In this document: one piece after another, positions 8,146 through 16,447 of the stretch
Position numbering within the stretch: the first letter of the stretch is position 1
How the letters are laid out: each line of letters opens with the position of its first letter
NCBI GenBank assembly: GCA_020199775.1
Contig: JAIVJZ010000041.1
Span: 372,001-436,000 of the forward strand
From: Acidobacteriota bacterium
Lineage (GTDB): Bacteria > Acidobacteriota > Blastocatellia > Pyrinomonadales > Pyrinomonadaceae
Length of the DNA: 64,000 nucleotides
Direction: 5' to 3'
The notes under the pieces: generated by a model
Database searches by the model: none
Told to the model about the DNA's origin: nothing
The model's input: the letters and a program-made list of their open reading frames with translations, nothing else
Translations under genes and position numbers: made by a program

Positions 8146-8364
8146 ATGAAAAGCTATCGAACTGCTATTGCTGTACTCATGTTGACGTTTGTGTTCTCCA
8201 CCTCCGCCACCGCTGATGATGGTGGAATGTGGACGGATAGGACTCCACCGCCGCCGCCGACAAACGGCGTAATTTGGACAGGCGAGACGTCTCCCGCGTC
8301 GGAAGATGATGACCTCACGGAGATCGCGCTCAGCCTGCTGCAAACTCTATTACCGTTGCTCTAA
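8146..8364 (+). CDS. Secreted polyproline small protein C
   Basis: 72 residues, close copy of protein A: signal peptide ending SATA, GGMWTD, five prolines, GVIWTG, acidic stretch EDDD, leucine-rich end LLPLL. The frame is intact and the hydrophobic and acidic ends are nearly identical to A while the middle has changed, which argues that the product is still under selection although its TPR partner is gone. Confidence 0.66.
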   Translation: MKSYRTAIAVLMLTFVFSTSATADDGGMWTDRTPPPPPTNGVIWTGETSPASEDDDLTEIALSLLQTLLPLL

Positions 8365-8387
8365 TTCGGCGGAACAGTTCAAGCTAA

Positions 8388-8570
8388 TTGTATGCTGCCG
8401 TGAGGCTCACTGGCGGCACAATTTATGTGTGTTCAGTGGGAATATACAACAACTGCGCGGCACTGCGAGAAAATTTTAAGCGACGAAGCGGTGGTCAAAT
8501 CAGCATGGAGTCCCTTGCCGATGATAAAATGGACTTACCCGCCAAGCTACCAGCAGAGCCGAAACACCTC
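8388..8570 (+). pseudogene. Remnant of an XRE-type regulator tail (copy C)
   Basis: Second copy of the remnant at 3845-4024. It reads ESLADDKMDLPAKLPAEPKH near 8504-8563, again like the end of the XRE regulator at 23279-23599. The homology with copy A ends near 8570, which marks the right edge of the duplicated unit. Confidence 0.4.
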
Positions 8571-8618
8571 CCCACATGGCCGCCCGTCGTGCTTTGTGTG
8601 CCGGTGGTGAAAACGGCT

Positions 8619-10262
8619 TTATCTTGTATAGCTTTGTTTGGTTCGTGCGACGGCGCCGGGTTTATTCGGAAAGTGGAGGCGAATCCGCCGGAGACGCCCG
8701 TCTCTGCCTTTGTTGGTCGGGTTAAAGGATAAACTATAGACGGTGCCTAGATCGCTAATAACTTTTTCATAGATGCCGGCCAAATCCTCTAACTTTTCTA
8801 CTTCATAGAATAGCCCGCTTCCGGCTTCGGAAAGATCGTATAACTGGTTGTAAGCTAAATCGAAAGTTTCGGGCTGAATATCGAGCGGGCTGTGGGCTTC
8901 GTATTCCGTATTCGTCCAAACGGCATAAATCATCCCGTCAAATTCCTGGGCGCGGTTATAGATGGCTTTGTAAGGGAGGGTGGAACCTGACCCGGTGACG
9001 TTGGGTAGATTGCTGTCGAGTCCGTCGCTCATGACGATAATGGCTTTACGGCGCGTGCTGACTGATTCTTTGTCTATGTAGTCAAGCGCATAATTTATGG
9101 CGTCATAAAGCTTGGTATCACCGTTGGGGGATTGCATGGAATTAATGGCCGCGGCCAGGGCAGATTTATTGGAAGTGAAGGGCGAGACGAGGGTCGTGGC
9201 GCCGGAAAAAGCTATGATTGCGATACGGTCTTGAGGGCGCGTGACGGAGACGAAGCGCGCCGTCGCGGCACGAATAATATCGGTGACTTTGGCGGTTGAC
9301 CCGGATAAATCTATCAGCAAAAGCAGATCAAAAGGTGCATTGATGCTTTCAAAGTGCACTATTTTTTGTTCGACTCCGTCTTCTTCGATTTTAAAATCCT
9401 CCTGCTTTAATCCTGTTATGACCCGCCCGGTTGAACGCTCCACGACGCTCGCATTCAATGTCACGAGATCGGTCTCAACTTTTATAACGTCGTCTTCATC
9501 AACTTCAAGCGGGGCGTCCGCGGACGGTTGATTGGTAGATTGGCTTGAGCGCGGAACATCAGAAGTTTTGTTTTTTAAAATTGGTGCGGGGGGAGTTTCT
9601 TCTTGCCGGAGCCCCTCTCTGTTCATAGTTATATTTTCTCGTAAGGCTGCTATATCCGCGGAGGGTTTGACGGAAGAGAGGCGAATTATCCCCGTCTCGG
9701 AGTATAGATTTACGTGCGAAGAGCCGGTGCCCCGTCGAGCTTGATATTTCGTTTTGATTTCTTTGTTTTCCGTGGAAATAACCGAGCCGTCGATGGAATG
9801 AGCCGTGAGGGAAATATTCGGATTTTCCGGCAAGTTAAAATTTATGTCTCCAGATACGCTGCGGACTGAGAGAGATGCGGGGAGACCATTTATATTAACT
9901 ATTCCTTTACTGGTTGACACGCGTAATTTGCTATTTGCCGGAACTGTCAATTTGAGGGCAATCGGGTGTTGAGTGTGGGAAAAATTGCCGGACATCTTGA
10001 TATGCAGGCCATTTTCCGAACGCTCTATTGCCAGCGGGGACGTTTTAATGTCTGAGGGTAAAACGGAGGTCGAAACTCCTATATAGCTTTCCTGCCAGAC
10101 GGCAACCTCAATGTCGCCAAAAGGATTTTCCAAACGTATTTCTCCATTTGCGGGAGGAAATATCTTAAGCGCGGGGGATGCCTGCTGTGCAGAGACGATG
10201 GCGGACAAACAAAGAATTGAGATAACTACATTAAGCAGTGTTTTTGAAAAACGGTGGTTCAT
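8619..10262 (-). CDS. vWFA-related acidobacterial protein with N-terminal DUF4097-like region
   Basis: 547 residues from the ATG at 10260-10262. A signal peptide (about residues 1-26, ending VSAQ) is followed by a beta-rich region resembling DUF4097 repeats (LKIFPPANGEIRLENPF, SVRSVSGDINFNLPEN), a low-complexity linker, then the acidobacterial vWFA domain. That domain starts TDLVTLNASVVERSTGRVI and has a metal-binding DLSGSTA motif and later VMSDGLDS. Probably cell-surface or periplasmic. The gene is visibly more AT-rich than its neighbours. Family membership is well supported; function unknown. Confidence 0.87.
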   Translation of the reverse strand: MNHRFSKTLLNVVISILCLSAIVSAQQASPALKIFPPANGEIRLENPFGDIEVAVWQESYIGVSTSVLPSDIKTSPLAIERSENGLHIKMSGNFSHTQHPIALKLTVPANSKLRVSTSKGIVNINGLPASLSVRSVSGDINFNLPENPNISLTAHSIDGSVISTENKEIKTKYQARRGTGSSHVNLYSETGIIRLSSVKPSADIAALRENITMNREGLRQEETPPAPILKNKTSDVPRSSQSTNQPSADAPLEVDEDDVIKVETDLVTLNASVVERSTGRVITGLKQEDFKIEEDGVEQKIVHFESINAPFDLLLLIDLSGSTAKVTDIIRAATARFVSVTRPQDRIAIIAFSGATTLVSPFTSNKSALAAAINSMQSPNGDTKLYDAINYALDYIDKESVSTRRKAIIVMSDGLDSNLPNVTGSGSTLPYKAIYNRAQEFDGMIYAVWTNTEYEAHSPLDIQPETFDLAYNQLYDLSEAGSGLFYEVEKLEDLAGIYEKVISDLGTVYSLSFNPTNKGRDGRLRRIRLHFPNKPGAVARTKQSYTR

Positions 10263-10455
10263 AATTACTCTGATGCTGTGGCGCATGCCGGAAGTTGTGA
10301 ACCGGTCAATACAGTTATTTCATCCGGTGCGCGAACAAAATCTTGAGAGTCGTGTCACGCCTATTCCATTAACCCGGTTAACGATGGCAAAGCAACTTGG
10401 ATTGCAAATTCTTTGTTCGTTTGTTCCGTTCTAATCGCCATCTCCATAGAATCAA

Positions 10456-10491
10456 ATTATAAAGGACAGCCCGGTGGCTGCCCTTTATAAT
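10456..10491 (-). terminator. Hairpin terminator
   Basis: ATTATAAAGG(A)CAGCC pairs with GGCTGCCCTTTATAAT around a CGGT loop, a nearly perfect stem just after the stop of the minus-strand gene at 10556. Confidence 0.75.
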
Positions 10492-10555
10492 TCGTGCGCC
10501 GCGTTTCAATCCGGCGGGAACTGAGTTAGCGCCCGCAACAAAATCTTCGCGGGCG

Positions 10556-12847
10556 TTAGCGCGCACGCCGATCGTGCGTGACGACGATGTTCGTCGAGGC
10601 GGTTGAGATATTGCCCGCCTGATCGGTGATGGTTGCGACGACACGGTAGAGGCGGCCGTCGCGGTCTTGGCCTTCGCGGCGCGCTTCGAGGGCGAGCGAC
10701 TCTTGCCATTCGCCTGAAGTTCCGGCGAGGCTGCGCGGGGCGATGCCGAGCGGCACGCCGTATTCGTCCGTGACGGCGTAACTGACGCCCGCAAGACCCG
10801 AAACGGAATCAGACGCGCTGCCCGTGATACTCACGTCGACCGACCCGTTGTGGGCAGGCCAGATGATCGAAGGCGTCGCGCCGAGCGTGATGAGCGGCGC
10901 AGTCTTATCAATTTTCAGGAGCAGTTGCCTGACGGTTTCGGTGTTGCCCGCGCGGTCTGTGGAACGGTAGAGGATGGAGTTCGCGCCTTCGTCGCCGACG
11001 GTGAAAGCGGCAACGTAAGGCTGCCACGTTTGGCCGCCGTCGGTGGAGTATTCCGTCGCGGAGACGCCCGCGCAGTTGTCCGACGCGTCGAGGGCGACGG
11101 TGACATCGGTCGTGTACCAGTCGTTCTGCCCGTTGGGAGCGGAGGGCGTGACGGCGGCGTGTGTGGCGGGGGCGTGTGTGTCGCGTTCGGCGTCGGCCAC
11201 GAGTCCGGGCGCGACGTTGAAGCAGAAGTAGGACGCGCCGGTGTGGGCGCGGTATGCGCCGGGCGGTAAGTCAACCGCGCCGAAGAAGCCGCCGCCGTCG
11301 GTCGTCGCCGTGCTCGTCGCATGCGTGTCGAGGTTTTCGATTGTGACCGGCGCGGTGTCGAGGGGCGTGTCGTCGGCGGCGCGGGCGACGCCTTTGAAGT
11401 GTCCGAGCGTGGGCGCGACCTTCCACGGGAACGCGGGGATTTGCGCCGCGTCGCTGAAGATCGGCGTGAGTCCGGCGGGCTCGTAGAGCGTCGTGCCGCT
11501 CGTGGATTTGCCCGTCGTCAGCCCCGACGCGAATTCCGCGAAGGGGCGGGCAATAGTGCTGGCGGGCGACGGGACGGCGAACGGGTTGTTCGCCACGGCG
11601 ATGTTGCTCGTCGCCATCGAGAAGTAGATGATGCCGCTCAAGTTGGTTGCGCCGCTCGCGGGCGTGAGCGTGCGTCGCGTCTGCCGGAGCGTGCCTTCGA
11701 TGGCGTTGTTGGCCGCGCCCTGCCCCATCACACCCGCGCGATTATAGAGATGCCCGCGAAGCCACGCGTCCCACTGGTCGTACTGCGGGCGGACGCTCGC
11801 GGTGTGCTCCGCTTTGTAGACCATCGGGATGGCGATGTCGATGATGCCTTCCCGCGTCCACGCGCGCCAATCCTGATAGACGCGCCAGTTGGCCTCGGCG
11901 GAGTTCCAAGATGTTTCGGACGAGCCGATGCCGCCGAACGCGATGAGCGCGGCGGAGACTTTCAGGTCGGGCTTTATGGCGAGCGCGTTGAGATAGACGC
12001 GGCGGACGACGTTCGTGACCTGATCGCGCCGCCACTGGCTCCACTGCGAATTATTCGGCGCGGGCGCGGGGCTGCCCGGCGCGATGTCGTAGTGTTTTTG
12101 GAAGCGTTCGACGCTCGTCGTGTTGTAGCCGACGTTCGCGCCGGTCGAGGGCGTCTGTCCGCCGATGCCGATCTCGGGGTAACGAATGCGGTCGAGGTGC
12201 AACCCGTCAATGTCGTAATTGCGCACGAGGTGGTTGACCACTTCGACCGTGTAGGCGGCCGCTTCCGGGTGGCCGAAGTCTATCCAGAAATCGCTGCCGA
12301 AGCGGTGGCCTTGATAAGTGATGCCCGCGCTGCCGTCGGGCAGGAGCGTCCGCGTGAGCCAGTTGTTCGCGCCCGGCGTGATCGTGTTGGTCGCGGCGTT
12401 GAAACCGCCGTGGAGGTTGAAGGCGTGGTTCGGGTTCTCCGGCGGGAAGAGGTTCGGCGCGCGCCCCCAGATCGCGCTCATGATGACGAAGGCGTGAACT
12501 TCGATGCCGTGCGCGTGCGCCTCGTCGATGATGTCTTGCAGCGGGTCGAAGCCCGGCTGGATCGGCGTGCGGTCGCCGCGCGGTTCGAGCGAGTTGAGAT
12601 ACCAGGAGTCGCCGCGGCGGCGCACCTGCACGAAGAGGGCGTTAGCCTTCGCGGCGCGTGCTTGATTGACCACCGTCAACACGTCGTTATGGTTGTTGAG
12701 ACTCGTGTTGAAGGTGTCGACCCAGAACGCGCGGTACTCCGTCCGCGTCTGCGCCCGCACGACCGACGGCGCGCACATCGCCGACAGCAGCAACACGAAA
12801 AAAGCGATCCTCCGGCCGACACGAATGTTGCGAAGTTGGATGTTCAT
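10556..12847 (-). CDS. GHL10-like glycosyl hydrolase (family 10-like) with Ig-like C-terminus
   Basis: 763 residues from the ATG at 12845-12847; a signal peptide ends VVRAQ. The N-terminal half is a TIM-barrel of the GHL10/YngK type: YRAFWVDTFNTSLNNH, VQVRRRGDSWYLNSLEPR, IDEAHAHGIEVHAF, DGLHLDRIRYPE (probable acid residues) and AIPMVYKAE. The C-terminal part holds a carboxypeptidase-like beta-sandwich (TTDGGGFFGAVDLPPGAY) and bacterial Ig-like repeats (YSTDGGQTWQPY). Likely exported and acting on cell-wall or extracellular glycans; substrate not deducible. Confidence 0.85.
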   Translation of the reverse strand: MNIQLRNIRVGRRIAFFVLLLSAMCAPSVVRAQTRTEYRAFWVDTFNTSLNNHNDVLTVVNQARAAKANALFVQVRRRGDSWYLNSLEPRGDRTPIQPGFDPLQDIIDEAHAHGIEVHAFVIMSAIWGRAPNLFPPENPNHAFNLHGGFNAATNTITPGANNWLTRTLLPDGSAGITYQGHRFGSDFWIDFGHPEAAAYTVEVVNHLVRNYDIDGLHLDRIRYPEIGIGGQTPSTGANVGYNTTSVERFQKHYDIAPGSPAPAPNNSQWSQWRRDQVTNVVRRVYLNALAIKPDLKVSAALIAFGGIGSSETSWNSAEANWRVYQDWRAWTREGIIDIAIPMVYKAEHTASVRPQYDQWDAWLRGHLYNRAGVMGQGAANNAIEGTLRQTRRTLTPASGATNLSGIIYFSMATSNIAVANNPFAVPSPASTIARPFAEFASGLTTGKSTSGTTLYEPAGLTPIFSDAAQIPAFPWKVAPTLGHFKGVARAADDTPLDTAPVTIENLDTHATSTATTDGGGFFGAVDLPPGAYRAHTGASYFCFNVAPGLVADAERDTHAPATHAAVTPSAPNGQNDWYTTDVTVALDASDNCAGVSATEYSTDGGQTWQPYVAAFTVGDEGANSILYRSTDRAGNTETVRQLLLKIDKTAPLITLGATPSIIWPAHNGSVDVSITGSASDSVSGLAGVSYAVTDEYGVPLGIAPRSLAGTSGEWQESLALEARREGQDRDGRLYRVVATITDQAGNISTASTNIVVTHDRRAR

Positions 12848-13171
12848 AGTTTTCCTTAACGTGAGACGACAACTCTCTAAATCGTTCTCGAACGTGCGAG
12901 ACGGAAACGCGACAGACCCGAATCGTCTTCGATGCTTTCTCGCCCGCTGAATTTTCCGCGGCATCATTTGTGGGAGTGGATAGAACTGGCGACGTTTTAC
13001 TATCGCGCGGCATGGTTGTCAATAAAAACCGGCGCCGACGAGAAAGTTCAACGAGTTCAGACGACGCAGGCTTGAACTCGACATGCTCGTCCACTCGCCG
13101 TGCTTCTTCAACCTCCAACACCACTTCGCTCCGCAAGTCCACTAAGCGACGGCGCGACGACACAAGGGTTG

Positions 13172-13200
13172 TTGAGGCCGGGCGTTTGCCCCGGCCTCAA
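13172..13200. terminator. Hairpin
   Basis: TTGAGGCCGGG pairs with CCCGGCCTCAA, a perfect 11-bp stem downstream of the PQQ-propeller gene. Confidence 0.6.
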
Positions 13201-13212
13201 CTCATAAACCTA

Positions 13213-13250
13213 AGGCCGGGCGACACGATAGTTTTCGTGTCGCCCGGCCT
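13213..13250 (-). terminator. Hairpin terminator
   Basis: AGGCCGGGCGACACGA pairs perfectly with TCGTGTCGCCCGGCCT, directly after the stop of the minus-strand gene at 13302. Confidence 0.75.
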
Positions 13251-13301
13251 GACACACGTTCGCAAACAAGCTCTGTTTTCTTTACCGTCCCGGCGACGGC
13301 G

Positions 13302-14591
13302 TCAGCGCGCGAGCGCGAGACGGATGAGGCCGGTGGCGTCGCGGACGTAGAGGTCTGTGCCGAGGAGGACGGGCATGGCGTAGGTCTCCGCGTCGGCCAC
13401 GTCGTAACGCTCGACGGCCTCGAAGGTGGCGGCGGCGCGGCGTGCGACGATGAGGTCTGCGCCGTTGGTGAGATAGAGCAGGTGGCGCGGCGTGAGCAGC
13501 ACCGAGGCGTGTTCGCCCTCGCGCCCGTCCGTGATCCAGCGCACCGCGCCGGTCTTCGCGTCGAGCGCGACGAACTGGCCTTTGCGCTTGACCGAGTGGC
13601 CGTACAGGAGGCCGTCGCCGTAGACCGGCGAACTCATATACATCGTCACGTCGGCGTTCTTCCAAGCCTCCGCCGCCTGCCACTTCCCTGCGTCCTGCCT
13701 GAGCGCATAGGCGTGCGTGCCCTGTCGCGTGCCGGAGACGACGAGGTGCGCGCCCGTCCAGACGGGAGTCGTGATGTTCTCGTGCCAGTCGTCAGGGAAC
13801 GGCACAGACCACAGTTCCCTGCCCGTCTTCGCGTCGAGGCCGACGACGGAACTGTTGGTCATCGTCGCGATCTGTTCGCTGCCCGCGACGTTGAAGACGA
13901 CGGGCGACGCGTAGCCCGGCCCCGCGCCGCGCCACTCCCACTTGTCCGCGCCCGTCGCCGGGTCGAGCGCGAGCACTTGGCCGCCGTGCACGTCGCTGCC
14001 GACCTGTACGACCAGCAGGCCGCCGGAGAGGAGCGGCGAGGCGGCCGTCCCGCAAAAGAGCTTCGACGTGTCCACGGTCTTCGAGAAATCTTTGCCCCAC
14101 AGGCGGCGACCCGTCGCGCTGTCCCACGCCGTCACCACCCCGGTCGTGCCGACGGTGAACAGACGCGCGCCCGCGACGACCGGCGTCGCGTTCGGCCCCT
14201 TCGCCATCTTCACCGCGTATTGATTCTTCTGAAACGGCGCGGGATATTTCTGCTGCCAGATGATTTTTCCGTCGGCGAGATTGACGGCCGTGACGATCTC
14301 TTCCGGGTCGCGGCGGCTGTGAACGAACGCGCGCCCGCCCGCGACGACCGGCGACGAATAGCCCTCGCCGATCTCGACGCGCCACACCCGCTGCAACGAC
14401 TTCGGCCAACTGCCGGGCGTATTCTTCGCGGGCACGATGCCGTCGCGCGCCGGGCCGCGCCACTGCGTCCAATCCTGCGCGGCGGCCGTCTGTGCCAGCC
14501 CGGACGCGAGCAGGGCGACCGCGATCAATAATGCGGCGTGCGTTCTCCAGCACCGCGCGCGCGCCGGTTTGCCGTTGCTGTGTTTGTACAT
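13302..14591 (-). CDS. Secreted PQQ-like beta-propeller protein
   Basis: 429 residues. Signal peptide ending TAAAQ, then DWTQWRGPARDG, the usual beginning of acidobacterial and planctomycete PQQ-propeller proteins. Repeated blades follow with the tryptophan-docking pattern (TAVNLADGKIIWQQKYP, TAWDSATGRRLWGKDF, VGLDAKTGRELWSVPF). No cofactor-binding dehydrogenase motifs are apparent, so it is more likely a structural or binding propeller than an enzyme. Function unknown. Confidence 0.82.
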   Translation of the reverse strand: MYKHSNGKPARARCWRTHAALLIAVALLASGLAQTAAAQDWTQWRGPARDGIVPAKNTPGSWPKSLQRVWRVEIGEGYSSPVVAGGRAFVHSRRDPEEIVTAVNLADGKIIWQQKYPAPFQKNQYAVKMAKGPNATPVVAGARLFTVGTTGVVTAWDSATGRRLWGKDFSKTVDTSKLFCGTAASPLLSGGLLVVQVGSDVHGGQVLALDPATGADKWEWRGAGPGYASPVVFNVAGSEQIATMTNSSVVGLDAKTGRELWSVPFPDDWHENITTPVWTGAHLVVSGTRQGTHAYALRQDAGKWQAAEAWKNADVTMYMSSPVYGDGLLYGHSVKRKGQFVALDAKTGAVRWITDGREGEHASVLLTPRHLLYLTNGADLIVARRAAATFEAVERYDVADAETYAMPVLLGTDLYVRDATGLIRLALAR

Positions 14592-14642
14592 CGTCTGTCT
14601 CCCGACCGTTGGCGGCCTGTTCGAGTCCTCTTCCGTCCCCGC

Positions 14643-15908
14643 CTACTTCGCGCCTTTGAACACCTTGCCGTTTTTCATCACGAAGTTCACCTGTTTGAGC
14701 GTCGAGATGTTGTCGAGCGGGTTCTCCGGCGTGGCGATGATGTCCGCGAACTGACCCGCGCTGATCGCGCCGCGCGTGCGTTCGACGCCGAGCAGGCGCG
14801 CCGCGTTCAGGATGAGAGCCCGCAGAATATCTCCGGGCGGGATGCCCGCTTTGACGAACACATCGACGAGCGACATCGTCCAGGTGCCGCGCGTTTCGTC
14901 GGGCGCATAGAAGATGAGGTCGCTGCCGAAGGCCAGCGTGACGCCTATTTTGTGCGCCCGCCGCAGGCGATCCACGCCGCGCTCGTAAAAACGTTTCGCC
15001 ACTTCCGGCGGCATGTCGTAGGCCAGCCAAGCCTTCTCGTTGAAGTCCGTGCTGACGAGCACGACGTTGTTTTTCTTCGCCAGCGCAAGAGCCTCGTCCG
15101 ACATCTCCAGACCGTGTTCGATGGAGGCGACGCCCGCTTCGGCGGCGTTACGCGCGCCCTGCTCCGTCACGGCATGCGCGGCCAGTTTCACCCCCGCGCT
15201 CGCCGCCTCCGCGACCATGTACTTGATGTCTTCGACCGAGTAGATGTAGGGCTGGTCGTCCACGACGATCTTGATGACGCGCGCGCCGAAGTGGACGTTC
15301 TCGCGGATAGCCTTGCGCATCTCGTCTCTGGTGTCGGCGTAAAAATATTCCGGCTCGCCGAGGTGGCGGCGTTCGGGCTGGAGTTGATACTGCCCGCCGA
15401 AGGGCGCGATGATGCGCCCGGCGTTGACGATGGTGGGGCCGGGGATGAGTCCCTGATCGATGGCGCGCCGCAAATCCGTGGCGACGTAGTTGGCGTCGTT
15501 GCCGATGTCGCGAATGGTGGTGAAGCCGGAGTCGAGCATGTCGCGCGAGTTGATGACGCCGTGGATGGCGCGCTCGGCGTTGGTGTGCGTCAGATCGTAG
15601 AAGAAGAGCGAACCGCGCTCGCGGCTGCGCCGCCCGTTGATGAGAAACGCCATGTGCGTGTGGCAGTCGAAGAGGCCGGGCAGCACGGTCTGGCGCGAAA
15701 GGTCGATGACGGTCGCGCCCGCAGGTATCCGCACGTCCGCGCCCACCGCCTTGATGCGCGCGCCCTCGACGAGAATGATCTGATTGGTCAACGTCGCACC
15801 CGTCTCGGGCACGACGAGTTTACCGGCCTTGATGGCCGTCACCTGCGCGGGCGCATCCGTGCAGGCGAAGACGAAGGCGAAAGCGACGAGACGGAGAAAT
15901 CTTTTCAT
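14643..15908 (-). CDS. Secreted amidohydrolase family protein (imidazolonepropionase/prolidase-like)
   Basis: 421 residues from the ATG at 15906-15908, signal peptide ending DAPAQ. The metal-binding motif DCHTHM follows the beta-sandwich, then KIVVDDQPYIYS (metal-bridging Lys region), LAAHAVTEQ, ASIEHGLEM and LAFGSDLIF supply the remaining His and Asp ligands of the subtype I amidohydrolase site. The C-terminus closes the beta-sandwich (GQFADIIATPENPLDNI). Likely hydrolyses a peptide-like or cyclic amide substrate in the periplasm; substrate unknown. Confidence 0.86.
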   Translation of the reverse strand: MKRFLRLVAFAFVFACTDAPAQVTAIKAGKLVVPETGATLTNQIILVEGARIKAVGADVRIPAGATVIDLSRQTVLPGLFDCHTHMAFLINGRRSRERGSLFFYDLTHTNAERAIHGVINSRDMLDSGFTTIRDIGNDANYVATDLRRAIDQGLIPGPTIVNAGRIIAPFGGQYQLQPERRHLGEPEYFYADTRDEMRKAIRENVHFGARVIKIVVDDQPYIYSVEDIKYMVAEAASAGVKLAAHAVTEQGARNAAEAGVASIEHGLEMSDEALALAKKNNVVLVSTDFNEKAWLAYDMPPEVAKRFYERGVDRLRRAHKIGVTLAFGSDLIFYAPDETRGTWTMSLVDVFVKAGIPPGDILRALILNAARLLGVERTRGAISAGQFADIIATPENPLDNISTLKQVNFVMKNGKVFKGAK

Positions 15909-16447
15909 CAGGTTCCTTTCAATAATTGCGGCGTTATGTGTCGGCTTTGCGGGTTGACGGAAACAGCGCGCCCGTTTGATACATGACTCTACGACTCGTA
16001 TCGCGGCGGAGTTCGACAAAATGGTGAAGCGAAACGCGCCGGGGCGGCTGGTTTCATAGACTACCTGTGAGATGTCGGTCTAAGCGAAAAAGTTCCGACT
16101 CGGGGTGCGGCAACTCCGTTGAAAGAGACGACGCCAAAGAGTAATTTAAACACCGTGACGCGTCAATAATTACGAGCTTGGTTCGGGCGCGGCTAAATAT
16201 TCCTCCTGCGCTCGCCGCGAAGGCGCAGAGAGTGGGGGCGGAGGAAACGCCGAGGAAACATTCGGCACGCTCCACGCTTCCCCGGCGGTTTTACCCCGCG
16301 CCTTTGCGGCGAGCGTCTCTGACAAACTCGGCCTCGATGACAAACCGTTTCGCGAGTCGCTCAAAGTGTCGCCTCACCCGGCCGGACAGATGTGTTATAA
16401 GAAGTTGTCCGTCCCTCGATTCATCTCTTCAGAGGAGCCACCAGATC
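15909..16447. other. Intergenic region between divergent genes
   Basis: Holds the promoters of the divergent amidohydrolase and M28 peptidase genes and one long inverted repeat (16209-16315). The open frame upstream of 16448 has no coding character, and AGAGGAG at about 16431 supports the later ATG. Nothing else seen. Confidence 0.55.
16209..16315. repeat. Inverted repeat
   Basis: CGCTCGCCGCGAAGGCGC (16209-16226) is complementary to GCGCCTTTGCGGCGAGCG (16298-16315) with one mismatch, separated by about 70 bases. Possible palindromic mobile repeat or terminator-like structure. Confidence 0.6.

Larger units (their letters stand above)
12848..13301. other. Intergenic region
   Basis: No gene seen. 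The left part is the upstream region of the GHL10-like gene; the right part holds two hairpins described separately. Confidence 0.6.

Noticed and set aside
10850..12859. Long plus-strand open frames opposite the GHL10-like gene
   Set aside because: Arg/Asp/Val-rich readings typical of the reverse of high-GC genes; the minus-strand frame has a signal peptide and clear family motifs.
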